Source of the DNA: Syngnathus acus
Taxonomy: Eukaryota; Chordata; Actinopteri; Syngnathiformes; Syngnathidae
Assembly: GCF_901709675.1 (NCBI RefSeq)
Contig: NC_051093.1
Span: forward strand, 6,715,053-6,779,052
Length of the DNA: 64,000 nucleotides
Reading direction: 5' to 3'
The position numbers were made by a program, and so were the translations under genes. Below the pieces are notes generated by a model that saw nothing but the letters and a program-made list of their open reading frames with translations, was not told where the DNA came from and did not search any database. How positions within the stretch are numbered: the first letter of the stretch is position 1; each line of letters starts with the position of its first letter. Positions 58,801-64,000 of the stretch are shown here, in pieces.

Positions 58801-58987
58801 CTCTTTCATCATTCCTCCTCGACCTACTACAGCTAGCAGTGTGCCCCATGCGCTCGTCATCACCGAGCCCTCCGGGTTGTTCTACATCGTTCTGGTGGGA
58901 TTTCACCTCCTCCAAGACCTCCTCTTGTTCCTGCTCCTCTTGGCTATCTGCATGCTGAATGTGCACTCTCCCGTCGCCATCAGTCAT
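18714..58987 (-). CDS. cacna1h: cacna1h: T-type calcium channel alpha-1H (Cav3.2), complete, 37 coding exons
   Basis: Pore-forming subunit of a low-voltage-activated calcium channel of the plasma membrane. Joining the exons listed below gives 7386 nt, or 2461 residues plus stop (mammalian Cav3.2 is about 2350); every junction keeps frame. Domain I covers about residues 130-460, II 790-1016, III 1295-1580 and IV 1600-1875. The selectivity residues are Glu411, Glu969, Asp1517 and Asp1815, the EEDD pattern that defines T-type channels. Regularly spaced arginines mark S4 in each domain. Assignment to 1H rather than 1G or 1I rests on the domain I S3-S4 loop DGHN, the II-III linker TELKM and [12 protein letters not shown], the I-II linker MNYPTILPS, and C-terminal DPADEEV and [17 protein letters not shown]. 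The human orthologue shares chromosome 16p with GRIN2A. Intron 1 is AT-AC. No frameshift or premature stop was found. Confidence 0.97.
20077..20234 (-). CDS. cacna1h: cacna1h exon 36 (residues 1980-2032), C-terminus
   Basis: [20 protein letters not shown] and [13 protein letters not shown]. It aligns with GSVASVHSPPAESCASLQ and the basic RRQ end of human. Donor CAG|GTGAAA, 73-bp intron. Confidence 0.92.
20436..20746. repeat. Fish L2/SINE-type interspersed repeat in cacna1h intron 35
   Basis: It contains the block GGAATGTGGGAGGAAACGGG, AACATGCAAACTCCACAC, GCTAACCAGTGCGCCACTGT and terminal GCCGCC, hallmarks of a very common teleost non-LTR-derived repeat. Short relatives lie at 57985-58065 and 32934-32965. 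Confidence 0.75.
20981..21149 (-). CDS. cacna1h: cacna1h exon 35 (residues 1924-1980), C-terminus
   Basis: The motif [20 protein letters not shown] followed by [11 protein letters not shown] is almost identical to human Cav3.2. Phase 1 at CAG|GTAAAG. The 746-bp intron 35 is half filled by an L2-type fish repeat. Confidence 0.95.
21219..21362 (-). CDS. cacna1h: cacna1h exon 34 (residues 1876-1923), proximal C-terminus
   Basis: [20 protein letters not shown], a charged helix like AREDAELDAEIELEM of human, followed by Ser-rich sequence. Acceptor TTTTAAG, phase 0. A 69-bp intron follows. Confidence 0.94.
21432..21590 (-). CDS. cacna1h: cacna1h exon 33 (residues 1823-1875), IVS6
   Basis: [20 protein letters not shown], then IVS6 ([20 protein letters not shown]) and [10 protein letters not shown]. 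Phase 0 to 0. A 69-bp intron follows. Confidence 0.97.
22075..22196 (-). CDS. cacna1h: cacna1h exon 32 (residues 1782-1822), domain IV pore and filter
   Basis: [20 protein letters not shown], then [20 protein letters not shown] with filter Asp1815. Phase 0 at AAA|GTATGA. A 484-bp intron follows. Confidence 0.97.
22654..22732 (-). CDS. cacna1h: cacna1h exon 31 (residues 1756-1782), IVS5
   Basis: [20 protein letters not shown] then ELFGKL. Phase 1 at CTTG|GTACGT. A 457-bp intron follows. Confidence 0.96.
23101..23171 (-). CDS. cacna1h: cacna1h exon 30 (residues 1732-1755), IVS4-S5 linker
   Basis: [20 protein letters not shown] then ALPQ. 71 bp, donor CAG|GTAGGT, phase 0. A 368-bp intron follows. 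Confidence 0.96.
23373..23470. mobile_element. Partial CACTGGCGGAA repeat in cacna1h intron 29
   Basis: One end (CACTGGCGGAACTAAG) and G/C homopolymer-rich interior, with GGTGCCAGACCA matching the 16092-16355 element. The other end is not recognisable. Confidence 0.5.
23615..23748 (-). CDS. cacna1h: cacna1h exon 29 (residues 1687-1732), IVS3-IVS4
   Basis: [20 protein letters not shown] (S3), [20 protein letters not shown] and RIAR (S4). Phase 1 at GAG|GTAGAC. The 443-bp intron 29 holds the partial CACTGGCGGA repeat at 23373-23470. Confidence 0.96.
23837..23946 (-). CDS. cacna1h: cacna1h exon 28 (residues 1651-1687), IVS2
   Basis: [20 protein letters not shown] and [17 protein letters not shown]. 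The beginning is YLVVVL, where human has SLDEAL, so two acidic residues are lost before S2. Phase 2. Confidence 0.95.
24061..24212 (-). CDS. cacna1h: cacna1h exon 27 (residues 1600-1650), IVS1
   Basis: [20 protein letters not shown], then [20 protein letters not shown] and [10 protein letters not shown]: end of the III-IV linker and IVS1. Acceptor TTTTCCCCAG, phase 1 to 0. Confidence 0.95.
25634..25826 (-). CDS. cacna1h: cacna1h exon 26 (residues 1536-1600), IIIS6 and III-IV linker
   Basis: IIIS6 ([20 protein letters not shown]), then [20 protein letters not shown] and [11 protein letters not shown]. Donor AGGA|GTAAGG, phase 1. Reading on would reach a stop 9 codons later. The 1421-bp intron 26 shows A/T runs but no exon I can support, although mammalian CACNA1H has a small optional exon at this linker. 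Confidence 0.95.
26113..26202 (-). CDS. cacna1h: cacna1h exon 25 (residues 1506-1535), domain III filter
   Basis: [20 protein letters not shown] with filter Asp1517, followed by [10 protein letters not shown]. Cys1515 replaces the Ser or Ala found in mammalian Cav3.2 or Cav3.1. 30 codons, phase 0 to 0. Confidence 0.97.
26392..26517 (-). CDS. cacna1h: cacna1h exon 24 (residues 1464-1505), domain III S5-P loop
   Basis: [20 protein letters not shown] with cysteines C1472 and C1486, and [12 protein letters not shown]. The residue before the last Gln is Ile (1504), where mammalian Cav3 has Gly. A potential N-glycosylation site NIT is present. Confidence 0.96.
26633..26759 (-). CDS. cacna1h: cacna1h exon 23 (residues 1421-1463), IIIS5
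   Basis: [20 protein letters not shown] (S4-S5 linker), then S5 ([19 protein letters not shown]). Phase 0 at the donor CAG|GTAGTT. Confidence 0.96.
27097..27281 (-). CDS. cacna1h: cacna1h exon 22 (residues 1360-1421), IIIS3-IIIS4
   Basis: [21 protein letters not shown]3 ([17 protein letters not shown]) and the voltage sensor [18 protein letters not shown]. Phase 2 at CTCAG|GTACAT. A 337-bp intron follows. Confidence 0.97.
27428..27520. repeat. Two-copy tandem duplication, period 47 bp
   Basis: TTAAAAATATGTTAAGTCAA repeats at 27428 and 27475, separated by A/T homopolymers. Confidence 0.75.
27672..27740 (-). CDS. cacna1h: cacna1h exon 21 (residues 1337-1359), IIIS2
   Basis: 23 codons, [20 protein letters not shown] then TIK. 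It keeps the EMxxK motif of S2. A 390-bp intron follows, including the 47-bp tandem duplication at 27428-27520. Confidence 0.95.
27956..28079 (-). CDS. cacna1h: cacna1h exon 20 (residues 1295-1336), IIIS1
   Basis: [20 protein letters not shown] and [16 protein letters not shown]: helix S1 of domain III. Donor AAT|GTAAGA, phase 0. A 215-bp intron follows. Confidence 0.97.
28167..28270 (-). CDS. cacna1h: cacna1h exon 19 (residues 1261-1295), pre-domain III
   Basis: A cytoplasmic segment with [20 protein letters not shown], matching PQWCRSREAWALYLFSPQN of human Cav3.2. Phase 2 at GTGAGT. An 87-bp intron follows. Confidence 0.94.
28337..28647. mobile_element. TA-flanked MITE, copy 4 (subfamily B) in cacna1h intron 18
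   Basis: 311 bp with matching ends TACCGTATTTTCCGCATTAT and TAGTGCGGAAAATACGGTA, two tandem GGACAAAGTTTTAAAATGGG units and the GGCCCGCGGGCC segment. It closely matches copies 3 and 5. Confidence 0.78.
28663..28835. repeat. Interspersed repeat with AGTAGTGCTTTGC motif
   Basis: GACAAAAGTAGAGCTTTGCC with GCCATCTTGT, then GACAAAAGTAGTGCTTTGC again. Related copies occur at 42811-42841 and 46242-46440. The family is not identified. Confidence 0.5.
28906..29277 (-). CDS. cacna1h: cacna1h exon 18 (residues 1137-1260), II-III linker
   Basis: The conserved [20 protein letters not shown] and [10 protein letters not shown] blocks, likely basophilic kinase targets, then a teleost-specific stretch and an acidic end ([10 protein letters not shown]). 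The 635-bp intron 18 carries MITE copy 4. Confidence 0.96.
29360..29631 (-). CDS. cacna1h: cacna1h exon 17 (residues 1046-1136), II-III linker
   Basis: [20 protein letters not shown] and [15 protein letters not shown] identify 1H rather than 1G or 1I. The rest is a variable linker ending CDQRSL before GTGAGC. Cytoplasmic. Confidence 0.95.
29727..29814 (-). CDS. cacna1h: cacna1h exon 16 (residues 1017-1046), II-III linker
   Basis: [20 protein letters not shown], acidic, equal in position to GDANRSDTDEDK of human 1H. Phase 1 at donor GTAAAT. A 95-bp intron follows. Confidence 0.94.
30278..30490. repeat. Two-copy tandem duplication, period 107 bp
   Basis: GCAATTGTCTGTTGTGTTAA and GGATAGCACGATTCCAATAT occur at 30278 and again at 30385 with few differences, followed by the same A-rich tail. 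Confidence 0.85.
30536..30691 (-). CDS. cacna1h: cacna1h exon 15 (residues 965-1016), domain II filter and IIS6
   Basis: [20 protein letters not shown] with filter Glu969, and IIS6 ([20 protein letters not shown]). 52 codons, phase 0 to 0. The 721-bp intron 15 contains a 107-bp tandem duplication. Confidence 0.97.
31749..31812. repeat. (ATTTA)n pentanucleotide microsatellite in cacna1h intron 14
   Basis: About 12 units of TTTAA/ATTTA with no interruption, preceded on the plus strand by a short (TTA)n run. It lies close to the exon 14 donor. Confidence 0.95.
31839..31956 (-). CDS. cacna1h: cacna1h exon 14 (residues 925-964), IIS5-P
   Basis: [20 protein letters not shown], then [17 protein letters not shown] leading to the filter. 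The following 1147-bp intron carries a long (ATTTA)n tract only about 30 bases downstream of the donor. Confidence 0.97.
32040..32225 (-). CDS. cacna1h: cacna1h exon 13 (residues 863-925), IIS4-IIS5
   Basis: [20 protein letters not shown] is the domain II voltage sensor. [20 protein letters not shown] is the S4-S5 linker and the start of S5. Donor AG|GTAGGT. An 83-bp intron follows. Confidence 0.97.
32350..32501 (-). CDS. cacna1h: cacna1h exon 12 (residues 813-863), IIS2-IIS3
   Basis: [19 protein letters not shown] and [20 protein letters not shown]. Oddity: after S2 the motif is EMGFM where the other domains and mammalian Cav3 have EMxxK, so Met838 replaces a conserved Lys. Phase 2. Confidence 0.95.
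33286..33480 (-). CDS. cacna1h: cacna1h exon 11 (residues 748-812), approach to domain II and IIS1
   Basis: Arg-rich [14 protein letters not shown], then [19 protein letters not shown] and IIS1 ([19 protein letters not shown]). Phase 0 to 0. The 784-bp intron 11 contains a fragment resembling the start of the fish L2-type repeat near 32934-32965. Confidence 0.96.
33541..33707 (-). CDS. cacna1h: cacna1h exon 10 (residues 692-747), I-II linker
   Basis: [17 protein letters not shown] and the conserved [12 protein letters not shown] motif (SCPYCTRALE in human), then an acidic run. Donor CAG|GTCACT; the intron is only 60 bp. Confidence 0.93.
34168..34691 (-). CDS. cacna1h: cacna1h exon 9 (residues 517-692), I-II linker
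   Basis: KRRKKV, then a Gly/Asn/Ser-rich linker with a short His/Gln segment ([13 protein letters not shown]) in place of the long poly-His of mammalian Cav3.1/3.2, and the 1H-typical MNYPTILPS. Cytoplasmic and predicted disordered. Phase 1 at the donor. A 460-bp intron follows. Confidence 0.94.
34759..34997 (-). CDS. cacna1h: cacna1h exon 8 (residues 438-517), IS6 end and gating brake
   Basis: [20 protein letters not shown] ends IS6. It is followed by [23 protein letters not shown] and a charged helix ([15 protein letters not shown]) corresponding to the helix-loop-helix gating brake of Cav3 I-II linkers. A 67-bp intron follows. Confidence 0.96.
36241..36333 (-). CDS. cacna1h: cacna1h exon 7 (residues 407-437), domain I filter and IS6
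   Basis: [20 protein letters not shown] with filter Glu411, then the first part of IS6 (FIYFILLII). Exactly 31 codons, phase 0 to 0. The 1243-bp intron 7 holds only AT-rich DNA. Confidence 0.97.
36708..37032 (-). CDS. cacna1h: cacna1h exon 6 (residues 298-406), domain I extracellular loop and pore helix
   Basis: Cysteine-containing S5-P loop ([28 protein letters not shown]) and [14 protein letters not shown] leading into the selectivity filter. The middle section rich in Gly, Asp and Pro is variable among Cav3 channels. Phase 0 at both filter-side boundary and donor. A 374-bp intron follows. Confidence 0.96.
37129..37191. mobile_element. Truncated MITE end in cacna1h intron 5
   Basis: Only one terminus survives: AGGTGCGCCTTATAGTGCCG followed by AAAATACGGTA, preceded by TTTTGAGAAAATTAGAGG, which is the inverted subterminal region of the family. 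Confidence 0.65.
37499..37658 (-). CDS. cacna1h: cacna1h exon 5 (residues 245-298), IS5
   Basis: S4-S5 linker [18 protein letters not shown] and helix S5 ([20 protein letters not shown]), then the start of the long extracellular loop (RNRCFLD). Phase 2 at the donor GTAAGT. The 466-bp intron 5 contains a truncated MITE end. Confidence 0.96.
38538..38635 (-). CDS. cacna1h: cacna1h exon 4 (residues 212-245), IS3-S4 loop and IS4
   Basis: [12 protein letters not shown] is the extracellular loop, with His221 at the position of the Cav3.2-specific metal-binding His191 of human. It is followed by the voltage sensor [16 protein letters not shown]. Donor GTAAGTCC, phase 1. The 879-bp intron 4 shows no recognisable element. 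Confidence 0.95.
38753..39002. mobile_element. TA-flanked MITE, copy 5 (subfamily B) in cacna1h intron 3
   Basis: 250 bp. The left end TACCGTATTTTCCGCACTAT is intact; the right end has substitutions (GTGCAGAAAATACGATA). It has one GGACAAAGTTTTAAAATGGG unit and the CCGGCCCGCGGGCC segment. Confidence 0.75.
39242..39375 (-). CDS. cacna1h: cacna1h exon 3 (residues 168-212), IS2-IS3
   Basis: [20 protein letters not shown] (S2), then [15 protein letters not shown] (S3). Acceptor CCCTTCAG, donor GG|GTGCGT (a weaker G at -1), phase 2. The 606-bp intron 3 carries MITE copy 5. Confidence 0.95.
39791..39902 (-). CDS. cacna1h: cacna1h exon 2 (residues 130-167), IS1
   Basis: Encodes [19 protein letters not shown], the first transmembrane helix of domain I, and the extracellular PCEDLTC segment. 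The acceptor is AC rather than AG (GTAC|GTGG). The donor is AAG|GTTTGT in phase 0. A 415-bp intron follows, with nothing notable. Confidence 0.93.
40700..40742. repeat. (CA)n microsatellite in cacna1h intron 1
   Basis: Dinucleotide CA with two AACA interruptions. A second tract lies at 40848-40884. Confidence 0.92.
40848..40884. repeat. (CA)n microsatellite
   Basis: CA repeat with two single-base interruptions (AT, AG). Confidence 0.92.
44881..45180. mobile_element. Nonautonomous hAT-type element with target-site duplication
   Basis: Ends CATCGGTGTCAAAC and, inverted, CAGAGGTGTCAAAC. Flanked by GATTAACC on the left and TATTAACC on the right, a 7-of-8 match to an 8-bp duplication, which is the size hAT transposases make. 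The interior has GGCCCGC and is AT-rich without coding. It lies in cacna1h intron 1. Confidence 0.75.
46242..46440. repeat. Interspersed repeat with AGTAGTGCTTTGC motif
   Basis: GGCAAAAGTAGTGCTTTGCT with GCCATTTTGTAGCA at 46242-46275 and GACAAAAGTAGTGCTTTACC at 46360-46380. Same family as 28663-28835. Confidence 0.5.
48757..48816 (+). repeat. Fish repeat tail (GTTGTAAATAACTTG / CCTGGGTAAATAAAGG)
   Basis: Resembles the 3' tail of a common fish interspersed repeat ending in GGTAAATAAAGGTTAAATAA. Only the tail is present. Confidence 0.5.
51271..51410. repeat. Two-copy tandem duplication, period about 84 bp
   Basis: TGTGTTCCTTTTATTTT and GCAAAGGCAAAATATTTGAA occur at about 51282 and again at about 51366, each preceded by an ATT/ATC trinucleotide run. 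Confidence 0.85.
55306..55677. repeat. Two-copy tandem duplication, period about 185 bp
   Basis: CAGCCTTTAAACAACAAATT, TTTAATTAAAATATGCCAT and TTGGCCATCTAGTGGATC each occur twice, offset by about 185 bp, with roughly 90 percent identity by eye. Confidence 0.9.
56194..56504. mobile_element. TA-flanked MITE, copy 6 (subfamily C) in cacna1h intron 1
   Basis: Ends TACCGTATTTTCCGGACTAT and TAGTGCGGAAAATACGGTA. The interior has AACGTTTGAGCAACATTGAG twice, which is absent from the other copies, so it is a third interior type with the same termini. Confidence 0.75.
57985..58065. repeat. Fragment of fish L2/SINE-type repeat
   Basis: GCCGGAGAAAACCGAAGCAC and ACTCCATACAGACGGAGCC match the central block of the repeat at 20436-20746 in degenerate form. 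Confidence 0.5.
58599..58987 (-). CDS. cacna1h: cacna1h coding exon 1 (residues 1-130)
   Basis: Cytoplasmic N-terminus rich in Asp/Glu and Gln, then the conserved Cav3 block [19 protein letters not shown] and [10 protein letters not shown]. The exon ends AACCC followed by ATATCCTTT, a U12-type donor. The open frame runs on 13 codons into the intron, but those codons do not resemble Cav3. The coding start is the first ATG after a strong acceptor at 59012. Confidence 0.92.
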
Positions 58988-59011
58988 GATAGAGCATCAG
59001 GCCGAGCCACT
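58988..59011 (-). other. cacna1h: cacna1h 5' UTR part of coding exon 1
   Basis: A long pyrimidine run and CCCCCCCAG|AGTGGC form a convincing acceptor 24 bases before the ATG, so the transcript must have at least one upstream noncoding exon. Confidence 0.65.
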
Positions 59012-59951
<940 letters not shown>

Positions 59952-60045
59952 CTTAAGGAGACGGAATAGGAAGTTCCCATAAGCATGATCCGCTACTTTG
60001 CTTGTTTCCAGCGCGCCCAGCCTCTCGCCCAGCAACCCGGAGCTG
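59952..60045 (-). promoter_or_regulatory. cacna1h: Candidate cacna1h noncoding exon and core promoter
   Basis: On the minus strand a TATA-like TTTTAAAA (60080-60073) lies about 30 bp upstream of a possible start near 60045. The sequence then reads GC-rich and ends at a donor-like CTTAAG|GTATAG (exon end 59952). Joining this to the acceptor at 59012 would give a short uORF overlapping the main ATG. This is prediction from motifs only. Confidence 0.35.
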
Positions 60046-61257
60046 TGGTTGTGCTCCTTCCTCTCTTGGTGCTTTTAAAATCCGACTTCTGTTTGTGCTG
60101 GGAGATGGAAGCTCATCCCACTGTAGTTAAAAAAAAAAAATCACAACGTGAAAATGTCTTCAATGGAAACATCTATGCGCATCTTTCTATTCGTGCGTCC
60201 ATCCTCTCTGGTGTGTTGGCGCAGCCTGGAGCGGAGACGCACGCAGACTGCGTGGGTTGCTGGGTTCAGGCTTCGTGGAGGATATGAAAAGGGAGGGGGC
60301 AAAAAAAAAAAAAAATTCTTGCCTGACTCGGGAACCCTAACATGTGACGTGTATGTCCCGCTTTGGAAATGTAGTGCCGAGTAAGAGACACGCACGCTTG
60401 CACAATAGGAAGGAAAAAAAGAGAAGAAAAAAAAACAGCATGGACGCGCAAGCCATGCGGGGTTTGGTGAATCTCTATGGAGTCGGCAGATAATTGCAAT
60501 GGGATCAATAATATATTTGGCTGCTGTTTACTCACAAATAAGCCAAAAATGTGTGCCTATAATCAAATTGGCATTATCAAAGAAGACTCCACTGCATTAT
60601 CCCTACAGCTATTTTTTTAATTTGGGTAATTATGTTAAAGGCAGTGGCCAGGATTGGCCATTTTTCACTTAAAACATTTTATTTGTTTTGTTTTTTTTTA
60701 GCAAGAAAATTAAACTACAGGTATCTCAGATTTTTTAATTAATTTGTGTTGGGGGGAAAAAATCAATAAAAAAACACTAATAAAATAAGAACAAAGCCGC
60801 CATAGATTCTTGTTGAACTGTTTCCTTTTAAACTAAAACCAAAACACTTCTTCTTCCGATTAAAAGTTGTTGACATACACTCATCTACTCGATCCATCTC
60901 ATTTGTTTTGATTTGCTTAATTATTTGTGTTTCAGGAGTCAAATAAGTAAACAGTAGCCTTAGGCTCCACTTGTTGATGTCATCTGATTCACAACTTATG
61001 ATTAAATTTAAAGGATGTGGTAATTGCAATCAAGAAATTGGATACCGGATGTGGTTATTGAAATCAGTCGAGGTATTTTGATGCTCGACATTTGTGCCCT
61101 GCTGTCAGAAGCTTGTCTGGCAGCCCCCTCCTCCTAAATCGACACTATATTAAGAAGCTGCCAGACACCACATAGTCACACTTACAGCTGCCCACTATAT
61201 GAAAAGCTGAACAGTAATCATATATCAGACGTGAGAGAAAGAGAGACAGATAGCGAC

Positions 61258-61654
61258 TACCGTATTTACCGGACTATGAGGTGCACCTAAAAAACCTCAA
61301 ATGTTCTCTAAAGCCGACAGTGCGCCTTATATATGGACCAAATTCCTAAATTTAAACTGGCCCGAAGCATTGTGTCATGAAATCAATCATAAGTGGCCCA
61401 CTGAAGACTATGAATCATGAATCAAAAAGACTATGGATCATTATTTTGTGATTATAAAGTAATTTGTTGCGTCTGAAGTTGAAATAAAGATAAAATGGAG
61501 AATGATTTGATTTGGATTAAAAATCTGACATGATGCATTAATGGTGCGCCCTAAAGTCCGGTGCGCGTTATATAAGGACAAAGTTTTAAAATGGGCCATT
61601 CATTGAAGGTGCGCCTTATAGTCCGGTGCGCCTTATAGTCCGGAAAATACGGTA
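61258..61654. mobile_element. TA-flanked MITE, copy 7 (subfamily A/B mosaic)
   Basis: Ends TACCGTATTTACCGGACTAT and TAGTCCGGAAAATACGGTA. The interior equals copy 2 up to ATGATGCATTAATGGTGCGC, then gains a GGACAAAGTTTTAAAATGGG unit typical of copies 1 and 3-5. Confidence 0.75.
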
Positions 61655-61691
61655 CTTTGGGAGGTCAGGCATGTTTACATCATAAAACTAT

Positions 61692-61712
61692 TTTAGTCCG
61701 GAAAATACGGTA
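61692..61712. mobile_element. Solo MITE end
   Basis: TTTAGTCCGGAAAATACGGT followed by A, 38 bp beyond copy 7, without a partner end. Confidence 0.5.
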
Positions 61713-63387
61713 CAATAACTTGATGTTTTGCAAAAATGCATTGGAATGCAACATCAAGAAAAGAAAATGTTCATATATTGAAGTTTCATGAGCTGGGAAA
61801 CAAGTTATGGGGAAACACAACTTCGGATTGCAGCTCAAATTCAACCTCGACTGGTAAAATAATCAGAAGCTACTAAAAGTAGACCAAGACCACTAAAACG
61901 CATTTTTTGTGGGTTTCCCCCAATCTGATTTTACTCCATGAGTCACTCAGTGATTTAAAATAAAATTCAGGGCCAACTTGTGAGTCACCCTGTGCTGAAG
62001 TGGATGTCACGTCTTGTAGAGGAAAAGCAGTCAAATGGGAGGGGGGTCTTCGTGTGGGGGTGCGAGCGCTCATTCTCAGCTGTGTGCACACGTAAGTGAA
62101 GCACTGACAGATGAAACCTCCTCATGTGCTCACCCATCTAACACCTGTCCTACTTCTCCCACCTGTTGGCCTCCCGTCTCCCAGGATTAAATAGCCTTCC
62201 ATCAGCAACACACAATCCTAATTTTCTTGATTGAAGCAAAGAGGACACAAACCAAATAAAACACTTTGCTGACTTTTTTTGATAATATAACTTTTGAATT
62301 CCTTGTCCATAATGCCAACCTTCTAAATGAAGAGGAATTGGCCTGAGCAGTCCACAGACAATCAATATTTCTCTGTCAGCCTTCTCGCTTGCACGTGCCG
62401 TCCAAACCGCTTGCCCATCCCCCAACATCCTATCATCCAGTATCCTCCCTTCCATTTTGACTCCCACGCTTTCATCATCCAGCCTTGCTTCCTGATTTTC
62501 TCATCTCCGTGTCTCATCTGTGACCATCACAGGGAGCCTACTAAGCGGGATGGACTGAAGGCAACGGAGAAAGAAGGTTCAAGAAGACGGACACAAATAT
62601 TCATTTTGTGCACAATGTGTCCTCTTATATTTTAATGATGTCTGGGCTGCAGCACCATGCAATCAAGCAATGAATGATCTAATAATTATGAAGAGGCTTA
62701 TGAAGCATAAAAGGGCCGGAACACACAAGAGAAAAAAAAAAATCACATCCAAATGCTTTATGATCCTTCCACACGTCAAAAATGGCCATGACAAACTGAA
62801 CAGCTCTTCAGAAAAAGCGCTTCAATATTTTCTTTCTACCTTCAGCTCTGATGCATATTTTACTCAACACTCCCTCACATCCTCCTACCTCCCTCTCTCT
62901 CCCTCAGGGGGGATCTGAGACTTCCTACTAGGCTATCTGACGTATTTAAGGAGGGGGCGTTCAGAGGGTTTCCCTCCAACGGCAGCAAAGGCATTTACAG
63001 TAGATACAGTAAAACGAAAGTGACGTTTGTGTGCGCAGAGCCGTTGAAATATGCATTGGTTGAAGGTATTATTGAGCTCTAAGAAAAATACACAGATAGA
63101 AAAACAAGCAGGGCTCTTTAATTCGCTCTTATCTGCCCCCGTTTCCAGCAACATAGCAATGTAATCATTCTAATTAGAGAGATGAGGGTTAATATCTTTG
63201 CAATCATAAACACGAAAGGAACAGGAAGTAGTTACATCATCTCACACAATTTACGCACAGTATGGAATAGAATCGTCCACAGGCAATTTGTCATGAGATC
63301 AAGATATATCATTTCAAAAGTTTTACCATCAATAATGTGGCATATTTAAAAGCCTATTTTAAAAAAAATACAAAATAAAAATAAATA

Positions 63388-63436
63388 GTGGTGGTTGCAT
63401 AAGTGTGCACACCCCCAGAACTAATAATTTGGTTGG
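63388..63436. repeat. Tc1-like repeat fragment
   Basis: GTGGTGGTTGCATAAGTGTG and CACACCC..ACTAATAATTTG resemble the end of a widespread fish Tc1-type repeat. Only about 50 bp are recognisable. Confidence 0.4.
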
Positions 63437-64000
63437 AAGTCAAGGCACACCTGCCACCAGGCGGCTTTCATGAAGAGCCACGGGGCAAAGGAGAGGGCAG
63501 ACTTCTGCAGAAAAATAATTTTCAATACAAACACACATGGGGAGGAAATGGTCAGCCCATTTTGTACCACACCCCCAACCCTTCCCTGGAACCAGACCAG
63601 TAGAAGCAGCACACATCGCCAATTATCACAATGCCAGTAAAGTTTAACTGGAGATAACAGAGTAGCTGTCACGAAGGTGCTGAAGGCAGAAAGGCCTCGA
63701 GTCCATCCACACCAAGCAAGTGGGAGGACGTCTCCTTCACATCAGAAGCACACAAAGTCACATGACTGCACTCCAAGGCGATCAAACACTGCCAGTGTCT
63801 AAGCACCCAAGTCTGATCCTCCTGCGGTGCTTCCATTAAAAAATTAATTAAGCTTTCAAATGAGTCTCTTCAGGTTGAACTGAGCTGATGTAGGTTTCAG
63901 TGCATTCAAATTCAAGAGCCAAGTACTAAAAAAGCCTTTTGCTTACATTAAAATATTAATTACGCTTTCAAATTGCTTCTTCCGAGATGAACTTATTTTT

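Larger units (their letters stand above)
60100..64000. other. Upstream intergenic DNA beyond cacna1h
   Basis: GC-richer to about 60480, possibly still promoter-proximal, then AT-rich. It holds MITE copy 7 and a short Tc1-like repeat piece at 63388-63436 (GGTTGCATAAGTGTGCACAC). The stretch 63440-64000 has unique-looking sequence with a degenerate repetition of TTAATTAAGCTTTCAAAT near 63844 and 63957. No exon was recognised. Confidence 0.5.

Overview
The window is vertebrate nuclear DNA, most likely from a percomorph-type teleost. It has long AT-rich introns, GT-AG exons with conserved vertebrate channel domains, fish-style interspersed repeats, a recurrent TA-flanked MITE family and many microsatellites. 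Nothing bacterial, plasmid-borne or viral was seen.

Two protein-coding genes account for the coding content, both on the minus strand in head-to-tail order. (1) cacna1h, the T-type voltage-gated calcium channel alpha-1H subunit (Cav3.2), occupies about 60.05 kb down to 18.08 kb. I traced 37 coding exons whose reading phases agree at every junction. They give a 2461-residue protein with four six-helix domains, an E-E-D-D selectivity ring, the Cav3.2-type His in the domain I S3-S4 loop and a long Pro/Ser-rich tail. Its first coding intron is 18.7 kb and has the hallmarks of a U12-type AT-AC intron. (2) grin2a, the NMDA receptor GluN2A subunit, enters at the left. Only its first coding exon (4722-5204) is in the window, with its 5' region probably reaching to about 10.3-10.9 kb; the rest of the gene lies beyond base 1.

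Layout: 1-4721 is a grin2a intron with two nested MITEs. 4722-5226 is the grin2a signal-peptide and amino-terminal-domain exon. 5227-10343 is the putative grin2a 5' intron, and about 10.2-10.9 kb its candidate promoter and 5' UTR. 11.2-18.08 kb is intergenic. 18.09-39.90 kb holds cacna1h exons 37 to 2. 39.90-58.60 kb is cacna1h intron 1, with repeats and candidate regulatory motifs. 58.6-60.1 kb is the first coding exon, a (GA)n tract and a candidate promoter. 60.1-64 kb is upstream intergenic DNA with repeats.

Both genes encode neuronal calcium-permeable channels, and both lie on chromosome 16p in human, which supports the orthology calls. No undescribed multi-gene system was found. The most interesting items are His-to-Arg changes at the GluN2A zinc site, the AT-AC intron, unusual residues in Cav3.2 domains II and III, a cluster of RFX-like X-boxes in intron 1, and the family of composite MITEs.
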